Assembly (NCBI RefSeq): GCF_003001935.1
Contig: NZ_PVNG01000002.1
Span: 1-64,000 of the forward strand
Direction: 5' to 3'
Source: Nonomuraea fuscirosea
GTDB taxonomy: Bacteria > Actinomycetota > Actinomycetes > Streptosporangiales > Streptosporangiaceae
Length of the DNA stretch: 64,000 bases
Shown here: positions 53,416 through 61,279 of the stretch, one piece after another
Layout: every line of letters begins with the position of its first letter
Position numbering within the stretch: the stretch's first letter is position 1
Position numbers and translations under genes: made by a program
The notes under the pieces: model-generated
Database searches by the model: none
What the model was told of the DNA's origin: nothing
Seen by the model: only the letters and a program-made list of their open reading frames with translations

Positions 53416-54504
53416 TCAGAACGTGATGACCGTACGGGCGACCGTGCCCTGCCGGACGTGGGCGACGGCGTCGTTCACCTGGTCCAGGGGGAGGCGTTCC
53501 GAGATCAGGGCGTTGAGGTCGAGGTGGCCGCGCGCGTACTGGGCGGCCAGCATCGGCAGATCGCGGTGGGGGGCCGCGTCGCCGCCCTGGGTGCCCATGA
53601 GGCGGCGGGAGGCGAACAGCAGGCCGGTGTCCAGTTCCAGGGGATGACCCTGGGGCGGGCTGCCGACCATGACGGTGGTGCCGCCCGGCTGGGTGGCGGC
53701 GAACGCCTGGGCCAGCACGCCGGGCACGCCGGTCGCGTCGAAGGCGTAGTCCACGCCGCCCCTGACCAGCTCGTTCACCTGGCGCGGGAGGTCGGAGGCG
53801 AGCACCGCGCAGGTGGCGCCGAACTGCTCGGCCAGCTTGAGCTTCCGCTCGGCCACGTCGGCGGCGACGATCGTGGTCGCGCCCGCGAGCACGGCGCCCT
53901 GGATCACGTTGAGCCCGACGCCGCCGCAGCCGACCACGAGGACCGAGGCGCCCGGCGGGACCCGGGCGACGTTGAGCACCGCGCCCACGCCGGTGACGAC
54001 GCCGCAGGCCAGGAGGCACATGGCGTCAAAGGGGGCGGATTTCCCGATTTTTACGCACATGGGCTCGGGGACGACGGCGTACTCGGCGAACGAGCCGATG
54101 CCGATGAAGCGGCGCGTCTCCGCGCCGTCCAGCGTGACCCTGGGGGCGCCGCCCATGATCGTGGGCAGCCGGGACGGGCCCGTGCAGAGGTGGAACCGGC
54201 CCGCGCCGCAGGACCGGCAGCGGCCGCAGGGGCCGTTCATGGCGATGATGACGTGGTCGCCCGGCTTGACCGAGGTGACTCCCGTGCCGACGCTCTCGAT
54301 CACTCCGGCGCTCTCGTGGCCGAGGATGAACGGCGGCCGGCTCACCACGGGGCTCTTGCCGTCGATGGCCTTGAGGTCGGAGCCGCACACGCCCGACGCC
54401 TTGATCTGAACGCGGACCTCGCCGGCGGCCGGGTCCGCGATCTCGACCTCGCGCAGTTCCAGGGGGGCGTGGAAGGCGGTGAGCACGGCCGCGCGCATGA
54501 GCAT
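53416..54504 (-). CDS. zinc-dependent medium-chain alcohol dehydrogenase
   Basis: A 362-residue MDR enzyme of the class III/mycothiol-linked type. Catalytic zinc ligands are Cys in SGVCGSDLKAIDG (about residue 40) and His in LGHESAGVIE (about 65); the structural zinc cysteines are in NGPCGRCRSCGAGRFHLC (about 93-107). The Rossmann motif VVGCGGVGLNVIQGAVLAGA lies at about 193-212. It oxidises alcohols or reduces aldehydes with NAD. The start is ATG 54504 or 54498, with no SD. A perfect inverted repeat lies 30 bp upstream; the ABC transporter genes are divergent. Confidence 0.9.
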   Translation of the reverse strand: MLMRAAVLTAFHAPLELREVEIADPAAGEVRVQIKASGVCGSDLKAIDGKSPVVSRPPFILGHESAGVIESVGTGVTSVKPGDHVIIAMNGPCGRCRSCGAGRFHLCTGPSRLPTIMGGAPRVTLDGAETRRFIGIGSFAEYAVVPEPMCVKIGKSAPFDAMCLLACGVVTGVGAVLNVARVPPGASVLVVGCGGVGLNVIQGAVLAGATTIVAADVAERKLKLAEQFGATCAVLASDLPRQVNELVRGGVDYAFDATGVPGVLAQAFAATQPGGTTVMVGSPPQGHPLELDTGLLFASRRLMGTQGGDAAPHRDLPMLAAQYARGHLDLNALISERLPLDQVNDAVAHVRQGTVARTVITF

Positions 54505-54533
54505 GTGCCACACGCTAGCCGGGCCGCCTATCG

Positions 54534-54551
54534 CGAGCAAGCGGTTGCTCG
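54534..54551. promoter_or_regulatory. perfect inverted repeat upstream of the alcohol dehydrogenase
   Basis: CGAGCAA-GCGG-TTGCTCG is a perfect 7-4-7 inverted repeat lying 30 bp before the alcohol dehydrogenase start. It resembles the TetR-type site near the monooxygenases in size and in its AGC/GCT core. The binding protein is not encoded nearby. Confidence 0.65.
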
Positions 54552-54613
54552 GTTGTAGCGTGCGGGGCGAATGACCGTTGACGGCCCTCGCGGGCGAATT
54601 TACGCTCGGACGA

Positions 54614-54633
54614 AACCAAGCGAGCGCTAGGCC
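54614..54633. promoter_or_regulatory. inverted repeat upstream of the ABC transporter operon
   Basis: AACCAAGC-GAGC-GCTAGGCC is an imperfect 8-4-8 repeat whose inner six-base arms CCAAGC/GCTAGG differ at one position. It lies 20 bp before the start of the binding-protein gene and matches the spacing and the CCAAGC/GCTTGG theme of the repeat at 39667-39686. Confidence 0.5.
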
Positions 54634-54652
54634 AAATGTGCGGGAGGCCGTC

Positions 54653-55891
54653 ATGGTGCGGGGTATGTCGGTCGCGGCACTGGTGGTCACGCTGGCCGCC
54701 GCCGGATGCGCGGCCCAGCGACAGGGGACGACCGGCCAGGACACGGCCGGCGTCACCGCCACCACGATCAAGGTCGGCGGCGTGCTGACCAAGACCAGCG
54801 CCAGCGGCTACTCCACCAAGGACGCCGAGATCGGCGCCAGGGCCAGGTTCGAGCGTGCCAACGCCGCCGGCGGCGTGCACGGCAGGAAGATCGAGTTCCT
54901 CGGCGCCGAGGACGACGGCCAGGACGCGGCCAAGGGCGACGCGGCGGCCAAGAAGCTCGTGCAGAAGGACGGTGTGTTCGCGCTCCTGCCCGTGCACGCC
55001 CCCAACTTCGGCGGCGCCGCCTTCCTCGAACAGCAGGGCGTGCCCTGGTTCGGCTGGGCCACGGGACCGCAGTGGTGCGGCACGAAGACCGGCTTCGGCT
55101 ACAACGGCTGCCTGGCCCCCAAGCAGGGCGCGGGCTCCCAGACGTGGTGGGGCCGGCAGATGGCCGACCTGCTCGGCGGCGCCGAGGGCAAGAGCGTCTA
55201 CGTCCAGACCTCCGACTCCAGCGGCAGCAAGTACGGCGGCACCACCATCTCCCAGTCGTTCACCGCCGCCGGTTTCACCCTGGCCGGGGTGAACTCCGGG
55301 CTGCCCGCCGCCGCGCCGCCACCCGACTGGCTCCCGTACGTCAGCAAGATCATGACCTCGGACGGCGGGCAGCCGCCGGACGTCGTCGTCTCCGTCATCG
55401 CCGGCACGAAGTTCAACGTCGGCCTGTACGCGGCGCTCAAGCGGGCCGGCTACCGGGGCGTGCTCACCGACGCCACCAGCTACGACGCCGCCATCCTCAA
55501 GGACCGGGCCAGCGCCCAGGCGCTCGAAGGCGTGGTCGCGGCCCCGATGTTCGAGCCGTTCGAGTCCACCGCCCCCGAGATCGCCCAGCTCAGACAGGAC
55601 GTCGAGCGGGCCGCCCCCGGCACCGCGCTCACCCAGCACCTGGCCATCGGCTACTGGGCCGCCGACATCTTCCTCGACCTGCTGAACCGCACCGGCAAGG
55701 ACCTGACCAGGGAGAGGTTCCTCCAGACGGCCAACGGCTCCTACGTCTACGAGAACGCCGGCTTCGGCCGGATCGAGTATCCGAAGGACCACACCGAGCC
55801 GAACGGCTGCGGCGCCCTGGTCAAGCTGGTCGACGGCGCCTTCCAGGTGGCCAAGAGCATGAAGTGCTTCGACAACGTGCCGCTGAAATGA
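54653..55891 (+). CDS. branched-chain-amino-acid-type ABC transporter substrate-binding lipoprotein
   Basis: A 412-residue lipoprotein. The signal peptide ends in the lipobox LAAAGC (Cys 19), followed by a type I periplasmic-binding fold (TIKVGGVLTKTSASGYSTKDAEIGARARFERANAAGGVHGRKIEFLGAEDDGQDAAKGDAAAKKLV), the LivJ/K pattern. The start at 54653 has SD GGGAGG and is the only one consistent with a signal peptide. Its stop overlaps the start of the fused permease gene (ATGA). In actinomycetes such transporters may carry aromatic or other organic acids rather than amino acids; the substrate is unknown. Confidence 0.9.
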   Translation: MVRGMSVAALVVTLAAAGCAAQRQGTTGQDTAGVTATTIKVGGVLTKTSASGYSTKDAEIGARARFERANAAGGVHGRKIEFLGAEDDGQDAAKGDAAAKKLVQKDGVFALLPVHAPNFGGAAFLEQQGVPWFGWATGPQWCGTKTGFGYNGCLAPKQGAGSQTWWGRQMADLLGGAEGKSVYVQTSDSSGSKYGGTTISQSFTAAGFTLAGVNSGLPAAAPPPDWLPYVSKIMTSDGGQPPDVVVSVIAGTKFNVGLYAALKRAGYRGVLTDATSYDAAILKDRASAQALEGVVAAPMFEPFESTAPEIAQLRQDVERAAPGTALTQHLAIGYWAADIFLDLLNRTGKDLTRERFLQTANGSYVYENAGFGRIEYPKDHTEPNGCGALVKLVDGAFQVAKSMKCFDNVPLK

Positions 55892-58482
55892 TCCTGGACT
55901 ACGTGCTCAGCGGCCTGGTCACCGGCGCCGTCTTCGCGGTCATGGGATCGGGCCTGACGCTCTCGTACGCGGCCACCGGGGTGTTCAACTTCGCCCACGG
56001 CGCCATCGGCTTCCTCACCGCCCTGCTGTTCCACCAGCTGAACGAGGCCGGCCTGCCCGCCTGGCTGTCGGCGCTCGTCTCCGTCGCCCTGTTCGCGCCC
56101 GCCGTCGGCTACGTGCTGCACAAGGTCATGTTCAGGGGGCTCTCCCAGGCGGGCGAGACCGCGCAGATCGTGGCCACCATCGGGCTCACGATCGCGCTGC
56201 CCGCGCTCGGCCTGCTGATCGTGGACGTGGCGGGGCTGCCGCCCGCCGACGCGACCGCGCTGCCACGCGGCGTCGGGCCGCATCCGGCGCGGCCGTTCGA
56301 CCTGCTCGGCGTGCGGCTGGACAGCGACCAGGTCATCACGTTCGCCGTCTCGGCGGTAGCGGCGGCCGGGCTGTGGGCGTTCATGCGGCACACCCCGTAC
56401 GGGCTGCGCATGCGTGCCTCCGTCGACCGCCGCCGGCTGGCCACGCTGCGCGGCATCGACGCCGACGCCACCTCCGCGCTGGCCTGGATGCTCGGCTCCG
56501 GCCTCGCTGGGCTGGCCGGGGTGCTGGCCGTGTCGGTGCTGGGGCTGGACGCGACCGCGTACACGGTGCTGCTGTTCGCCTCGGCCACGGCGGCGGTGTT
56601 CGGGCGGCTGCGCTCGATCCCCTGGACGTTCGCGGCCGGGCTGGCGCTCGGCGTCGTGCAGAACCTGGTCGCCGGATACACCGACTTCCTCGAAGAGGTG
56701 ACCGGGCTGCGCACGGCCGTCCCGGTGATCCTGCTGTTCGCCGGGCTCGTGCTGCTGAACAGGTCGCGCGATCGGGTCGCCGGCAGCGCGGCCGAGGACG
56801 CGCCGCCGCCCGACCACCTGGCCGGGCTGCCGCCGTGGCGCCGGCGGCTGCCGTGGGCCGTGGGTGTGGCCGCGCTGGTGGCCTTCGCCTTCGCGGGCTC
56901 CGACTACTACGTGGGGGTCGCGGCGCAGGGGCTCGTCCTGGCGTTGATCTTCTGCTCGTTCGTCGTGGTGACCGGGATCGGCGGCATGGTGAACCTGGCC
57001 CAGGCCGCCTTCGCCTCGATGGCCGCGCTGACCTGCGGGTGGGCGTTCGCGTCCGGGCTGCCGTTCGTCGTGGCTATCCTGCTCGGCGTGCTCGCGGCGG
57101 CGGCCGTGGGGATGCTGGTGGCGCTGCCCGCGCTGCGGCTGGGCGGGCGGGTGCTGACGCTGGCCACGCTGGCCATGGCGCTGCTGGCCGACCAGGTGCT
57201 GTTCCAGGTGGACGCGTTCAGCAACGGGACCATCGGCTGGCCGCTGCCCGCGCTCGGGTTCGGCTTCGCCGACACCTCCGACCCGCGGGTGCGGGTGATC
57301 GTGCTGCTCGTCCTGATCGCCCTCGTGGCGCTGCTGATCCGCAACCTGGAACGCTCGGCCTCGGGCCGCGCGATCCTGGCCGTGCGCTCCGCCCCGGCGG
57401 CGGCCACGACGTCCGGGCTGTCCGCACCCCGGACCAAGATCGTGCTGTTCGCGCTGGCGTCGGCCATCGCCGGCCTGGGCGGGGTGCTGTTCGCCATCTC
57501 CAAGGGCTCGATCACCGCGACCGACCTGCCGGCCTTCGCCGGGTTCGTCTGGCTGGCCGTGGTGGTGCTGCAGGGCGTGCGGCGGGTCGGCGGGGCCGTG
57601 CTGGGCGGGCTCGTCGCGGTCGCCGTGCCCGAACTGCTCGCCACGTGGGACGTCTCCGCGCACGTCGGGGCCATCCTGTTCGGAGCCGGCGGGATGATCC
57701 TGGCCAGACATCCGGACGGCGTGCTCACCCAGCTCGCCGAACTGCGTCACCGCAAGCCTCCTGAGGACGCGCCGGCCGTCGGGGAGCAGCCGGTACGAGC
57801 TCATGGCTTCTTCACCATGGAAGGCGTCGTCGCCGGATACGACGACACCACCGTCCTGCGCGGGGTGGACCTGACCGTCCACCCCGGCGAGGTCGTCGCC
57901 CTGCTCGGCGCGAACGGCGCGGGCAAGTCCACCGCCTGCGCCGTCGCCGCCGGGGACCTGCCGGTCACCTCCGGCCGGATCCTGCTGGACGGCGTGGACG
58001 TCACCGCCTGGCCCGCCCACCGCAGGGCCCGGGCCGGCATCCTGCTGGCGCCCGAGGGCAGGGGCGTCTTCCCCGGCCTCACCGTCGAGGAGAACCTGCG
58101 TACCTGGCTGGCCGACCCCGAACCGGTCTTCGAGCGCCTGCCCCAGCTCGCCGAGCGCCGTACCGTCCCGGCCGGCGCCCTGTCGGGCGGCGAGCAGCAA
58201 CTGCTCACCCTCGCTCCCGCCCTCGTACGCCCGCCAAGAGTGCTGATCGCCGACGAGCCGTCACTCGGGCTCGCGCCGATGGTGGTGCGGCAGGTGTTCG
58301 ACGTCTTCGCCGAGCTGCGCGCCCGCGGCGTCGCGCTGCTGCTGGTCGAGGAGAAGGCCACGGAGGCGCTGGCCATCGCCGACCGGGTGGTGTTCATGCG
58401 GCTCGGCCGCGTCACCTGGACGGGGCCGCGCTCCGAGGTGGACGGCGAACGGCTGACCGCCGCCTACCTGGGGGTGAGGTGA
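55888..58482 (+). CDS. fused ABC permease-permease-ATPase (LivH-LivM-LivF)
   Basis: An 864-residue fusion of three transporter parts. Residues 1-290 are a LivH-type permease (MILDYVLSGLVTGAVFAVMGSGLTLSYAATGVFNFAHGAIGF), residues about 325-614 a LivM-type permease (VVTGIGGMVNLAQAAFASMAALTCG), and residues about 641-864 a LivF ATPase with Walker A LLGANGAGKST (about 670), LAPEGRGVFPGLTVEENL, signature LSGGEQQLL (about 766) and Walker B VLIADEPSLGLAPM (about 786). The frame is continuous with no stop. It overlaps the binding-protein gene upstream (ATGA) and the livG gene downstream (GTGA). Confidence 0.9.
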   Translation: MILDYVLSGLVTGAVFAVMGSGLTLSYAATGVFNFAHGAIGFLTALLFHQLNEAGLPAWLSALVSVALFAPAVGYVLHKVMFRGLSQAGETAQIVATIGLTIALPALGLLIVDVAGLPPADATALPRGVGPHPARPFDLLGVRLDSDQVITFAVSAVAAAGLWAFMRHTPYGLRMRASVDRRRLATLRGIDADATSALAWMLGSGLAGLAGVLAVSVLGLDATAYTVLLFASATAAVFGRLRSIPWTFAAGLALGVVQNLVAGYTDFLEEVTGLRTAVPVILLFAGLVLLNRSRDRVAGSAAEDAPPPDHLAGLPPWRRRLPWAVGVAALVAFAFAGSDYYVGVAAQGLVLALIFCSFVVVTGIGGMVNLAQAAFASMAALTCGWAFASGLPFVVAILLGVLAAAAVGMLVALPALRLGGRVLTLATLAMALLADQVLFQVDAFSNGTIGWPLPALGFGFADTSDPRVRVIVLLVLIALVALLIRNLERSASGRAILAVRSAPAAATTSGLSAPRTKIVLFALASAIAGLGGVLFAISKGSITATDLPAFAGFVWLAVVVLQGVRRVGGAVLGGLVAVAVPELLATWDVSAHVGAILFGAGGMILARHPDGVLTQLAELRHRKPPEDAPAVGEQPVRAHGFFTMEGVVAGYDDTTVLRGVDLTVHPGEVVALLGANGAGKSTACAVAAGDLPVTSGRILLDGVDVTAWPAHRRARAGILLAPEGRGVFPGLTVEENLRTWLADPEPVFERLPQLAERRTVPAGALSGGEQQLLTLAPALVRPPRVLIADEPSLGLAPMVVRQVFDVFAELRARGVALLLVEEKATEALAIADRVVFMRLGRVTWTGPRSEVDGERLTAAYLGVR

Positions 58483-59225
58483 ACGTGCTCGACGTACGGG
58501 GCGTGTCGGTGTCCTTCGGCGGGATCAGGGCGCTGGACCAGGTCGCCTTCGAGGTCGGCGAGGGGCAGGTCTGCGGCGTGATCGGCCCGAACGGCGCCGG
58601 CAAGACCACGCTGTTCGACGTGGTGTCCGGGCTGCGCCGGCCCGACGAGGGACGGGTGCTGCTCGCCGGGCGCGACCTGACCGGGATGTCGCCGGTCCGG
58701 CGGGCCAGGGCGGGGCTGCGCCGGACGTTCCAGCGCACCCAGGTCTTCGGCCGGCTCACCGTGGCCGGGAACGTGCTGACCGCGCTCGACTGGCGCGGCG
58801 GCGGTGGCGGGCTCGCCGCCGACCTGGTCGGCCTGCCCGCCAGGCGGCGGCTCGAACGCGAGCGCCAGGAGCGGGTGGACGAGGTGCTGGAGCTGTGCGG
58901 GCTCACCTCGCTGCGCGACGCGTACGCCGCCGCGCTGCCCGTCGGCCGGCGCCGCCTGGTCGAGCTGGCCAGGGCCTTGGCCGACCGGCCCCGGCTGCTG
59001 CTGCTCGACGAGCCCACCTCGGGGCTGGACGCCGGCCAGAGCGAGCGCCTGGCCGAGGTGGTGAGCGGACTGGACACGACCGTGCTGCTGGTCGAGCACG
59101 ACATGGGGTTCGTCATGGGCACCTGCGACCGCATCGTCGTGCTGGACCTCGGCAAGGTCATCGCCACCGGCGCCCCCGCCGCGATCCGGGCCGATCCGGT
59201 CGTCAGGGCCGCCTACCTGGGGTAG
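58479..59225 (+). CDS. ABC transporter ATPase, LivG type
   Basis: A 248-residue ATPase: Walker A GPNGAGKTTLFD (about 35-46), LRRTFQRTQVFGRLTV (LivG Q-loop region) and Walker B LLLLDEPTSGLDAGQSE (about 168). The ABC signature, usually LSxGxQRRLEIARAL in this branch, reads LPVGRRRLVELARAL, so the canonical LSGGQ Ser and Gln are both replaced. It would form a heterodimer with the LivF part of the fused protein, which keeps an intact signature. The GTG start overlaps the previous stop. Confidence 0.9.
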   Translation: MNVLDVRGVSVSFGGIRALDQVAFEVGEGQVCGVIGPNGAGKTTLFDVVSGLRRPDEGRVLLAGRDLTGMSPVRRARAGLRRTFQRTQVFGRLTVAGNVLTALDWRGGGGGLAADLVGLPARRRLERERQERVDEVLELCGLTSLRDAYAAALPVGRRRLVELARALADRPRLLLLDEPTSGLDAGQSERLAEVVSGLDTTVLLVEHDMGFVMGTCDRIVVLDLGKVIATGAPAAIRADPVVRAAYLG

Positions 59226-59289
59226 GCGCGGCCGTTCCGCAGGCCACGGACCTACCATCGGGGGAGTAACTCACGTGGAAGGAATCCCC

Positions 59290-60255
59290 ATGGCGTTCCA
59301 CCCCAACCTCGACCCTGAGCTCCGTGCCGCACTCGAGCAGGCGCCGCTGGAATCGTTTGACTGGTCCGCGATGACCTACCAGGAGCTCGCCGACCAGCGA
59401 GCCCAGATCACCGCGATGATGGCCGCGGCGCCCCTGCCAGAGACGCGGGTGACGGTCGAGGACCGCACCGTACCCGGGCCCGAGGGGCAGCCGGACGTGC
59501 GGCTGCGGATCTACCAGCCGCCGGAGCCGGGCGAGGACAGGCCGGCCCTCTACTGGATCCACGGCGGCGGCATGATCATCGGAGCGCCCGAGATGGACGA
59601 CGCCATGATGATCGGCTACGTCGAACGGCTCGGCGTCGTCGGCGTCTCCGTGGACTACCGCCTGGCCCCCGACCATCCCCATCCCGCCCCCGTCGAGGAC
59701 TGCTACGCCGGCCTCGCCTGGACCGCCAAGAACGCGGCCGAACTCGGCATCGACCCGGCACGGGTGATCGTCGGCGGCGCCAGCGCCGGCGGCGGGCTCG
59801 CGGCCGCCACCGTCCTGCTGGCCAGGGACAGGGGCGGGCCCGAGATCCTCTTCCAGCTGCTCGTCTACCCCATGCTGGACGACCGCAACAGCACGCCGTC
59901 CAGCCAGGAGTTCACCGACGCCGTGATCTGGGACAGGGGCGCCAACCTCTTCGGCTGGACGGCGCTGCTCGGCGACCGCATGGGCACCGACGACGTCCCG
60001 CCGTACGCGGCCCCCGCCCGCGCCACCGACCTTTCCGGCCTCCCGCCGGCGTTCGTGGACGTGGGGGAGCTGGAGGTGTTCAGGGACGAGTGCTTCGACT
60101 ACGCCCTGCGGCTGGTGCGAGCGGGGGTCTCCACCGAGTTCCACCTCAACCCGGGGGCGTTCCACGGCTCGGAGATGATGGTGCCGGACGCGACGATCAG
60201 CGTACGAACCCGTGAGGCCCGCGAGGCGGCCCTCAGGAGGGCGCTCGGCCTCTGA
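59290..60255 (+). CDS. alpha/beta hydrolase, hormone-sensitive-lipase (HSL) family
   Basis: A 321-residue esterase. The oxyanion motif is YWIHGGGMIIGAP (about 80-92), the nucleophile GGASAGGGLAAA (about 157-168), the acid residue in DVGELEVFRDE (about 255-265) and the His in PGAFHGSE (about 290). HSL-family enzymes hydrolyse short-chain esters and arylesters. ATG 59290 is chosen for its SD (GGAAGGA). It sits 64 bp after livG and could belong to the same transcript, though the transported substrate is unknown. Confidence 0.88.
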   Translation: MAFHPNLDPELRAALEQAPLESFDWSAMTYQELADQRAQITAMMAAAPLPETRVTVEDRTVPGPEGQPDVRLRIYQPPEPGEDRPALYWIHGGGMIIGAPEMDDAMMIGYVERLGVVGVSVDYRLAPDHPHPAPVEDCYAGLAWTAKNAAELGIDPARVIVGGASAGGGLAAATVLLARDRGGPEILFQLLVYPMLDDRNSTPSSQEFTDAVIWDRGANLFGWTALLGDRMGTDDVPPYAAPARATDLSGLPPAFVDVGELEVFRDECFDYALRLVRAGVSTEFHLNPGAFHGSEMMVPDATISVRTREAREAALRRALGL

Positions 60256-60387
60256 TCGGAGCCGGTCGACGCTGGGTGGGCGACCACCCGGCGTCACCGG
60301 GCGCGGTTCGCTCTTGCAGCGCGTCGGCGACTCCTCATACTGAAGGCAGGGGCAGGGGCAGGGGAGCCTCGGCTGGAGGGGCGCATC

Positions 60388-61272
60388 TTGATCGTGATGC
60401 ATTCTGCCGACGGCAGTCGTAGGCTCGCGGTCGCGCAACGGGGCCTCATTCCGCGCGGCAGGCCGGTGTTCTATCTCCACGGCACTCCGGGCAGCAGGAT
60501 AGGGCCACTGCCGAAACACGGCCTGCTGTATCGGCTCGGCATTCGCCTCATCACCTACGACCGCCCGGGATACGGGGACTCCGACCGGCAGGTCGGGCGT
60601 CAGGTGGGCGACGTGGCGTCCGACGTGGCCACCATCGCCGACCGGCTTGGCCTCGACCGCTTCGCCGTCGTCGGCCGCTCGGGCGGCGGGCCGCACGCGC
60701 TGGCCTGCGCGGCGCTGCTGGGCGACCGGGTGACCCGGGCGGCCGTGCTGGTGGGCCTGGCTCCGCACGGCGCGGAGGGGCTCGACTGGTTCGACGGCAT
60801 GGCCGAGAGCAACATCGAGGAATACCTCACGGCGATGGAGGGACTGGCGCAGCTCACGGCGCGGCTCGTCGTGGCCGCGGAGAAGATCAAGAACGACCCC
60901 GTGGAACTGGTGAACGCCATCTACGACGACCTGACGGAGGCCGATCGGGAGGTGGTGGCCGACACGGCCATCCGGCTGATGCTGGTGCAGAACTACGCCG
61001 AGGCGCTGCGCAGGTCGCCTTACGGCTGGATCGACGACGCCATCGCGTTCTGCTCGCCCTGGGGCTTCGATCCGGCCGACATCACCGTGCCGACACGTCT
61101 GTGGCACGGCGCGGAGGACGTGTTCTCACCCGCCAGCCATTCACGCTGGCTGGCCGAACGCATCCCGACCGCCAGCGTCGCCATTCAGCGCGGCGTCGCG
61201 CACTTCCACGCCTTACAGGTGCTGCCCGACCTGCTCCCGTGGCTGGCGGGCCCGGCCCCCGCCGGCGGCTGA
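60388..61272 (+). CDS. alpha/beta hydrolase
   Basis: A 294-residue hydrolase of the epoxide-hydrolase/haloperoxidase-like group. HGTPGSRIG (oxyanion, about 31-39), YDRPGYGDSDR, nucleophile elbow VGRSGGGPHALA (about 92-103; Ser in GRSGGG), acid in WHGAEDVFSP (about 238) and His in GVAHFHA (about 271). The start is uncertain: TTG 60388 has the best-spaced SD (GGAGGGG), with GTG 60394 and ATG 60397 just inside. Its stop is only 7 bp from the convergent NB-ARC gene, with no terminator visible between them. Confidence 0.82.
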   Translation: MIVMHSADGSRRLAVAQRGLIPRGRPVFYLHGTPGSRIGPLPKHGLLYRLGIRLITYDRPGYGDSDRQVGRQVGDVASDVATIADRLGLDRFAVVGRSGGGPHALACAALLGDRVTRAAVLVGLAPHGAEGLDWFDGMAESNIEEYLTAMEGLAQLTARLVVAAEKIKNDPVELVNAIYDDLTEADREVVADTAIRLMLVQNYAEALRRSPYGWIDDAIAFCSPWGFDPADITVPTRLWHGAEDVFSPASHSRWLAERIPTASVAIQRGVAHFHALQVLPDLLPWLAGPAPAGG

Positions 61273-61279
61273 GCGTTTG

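Noticed and set aside
55888..58482. Sequencing error creating the LivH-LivM-LivF fusion
   Set aside because: Domain junctions fall in natural linkers, there is no leftover start or SD at the internal boundaries, and the frame is constant over 2.6 kb.
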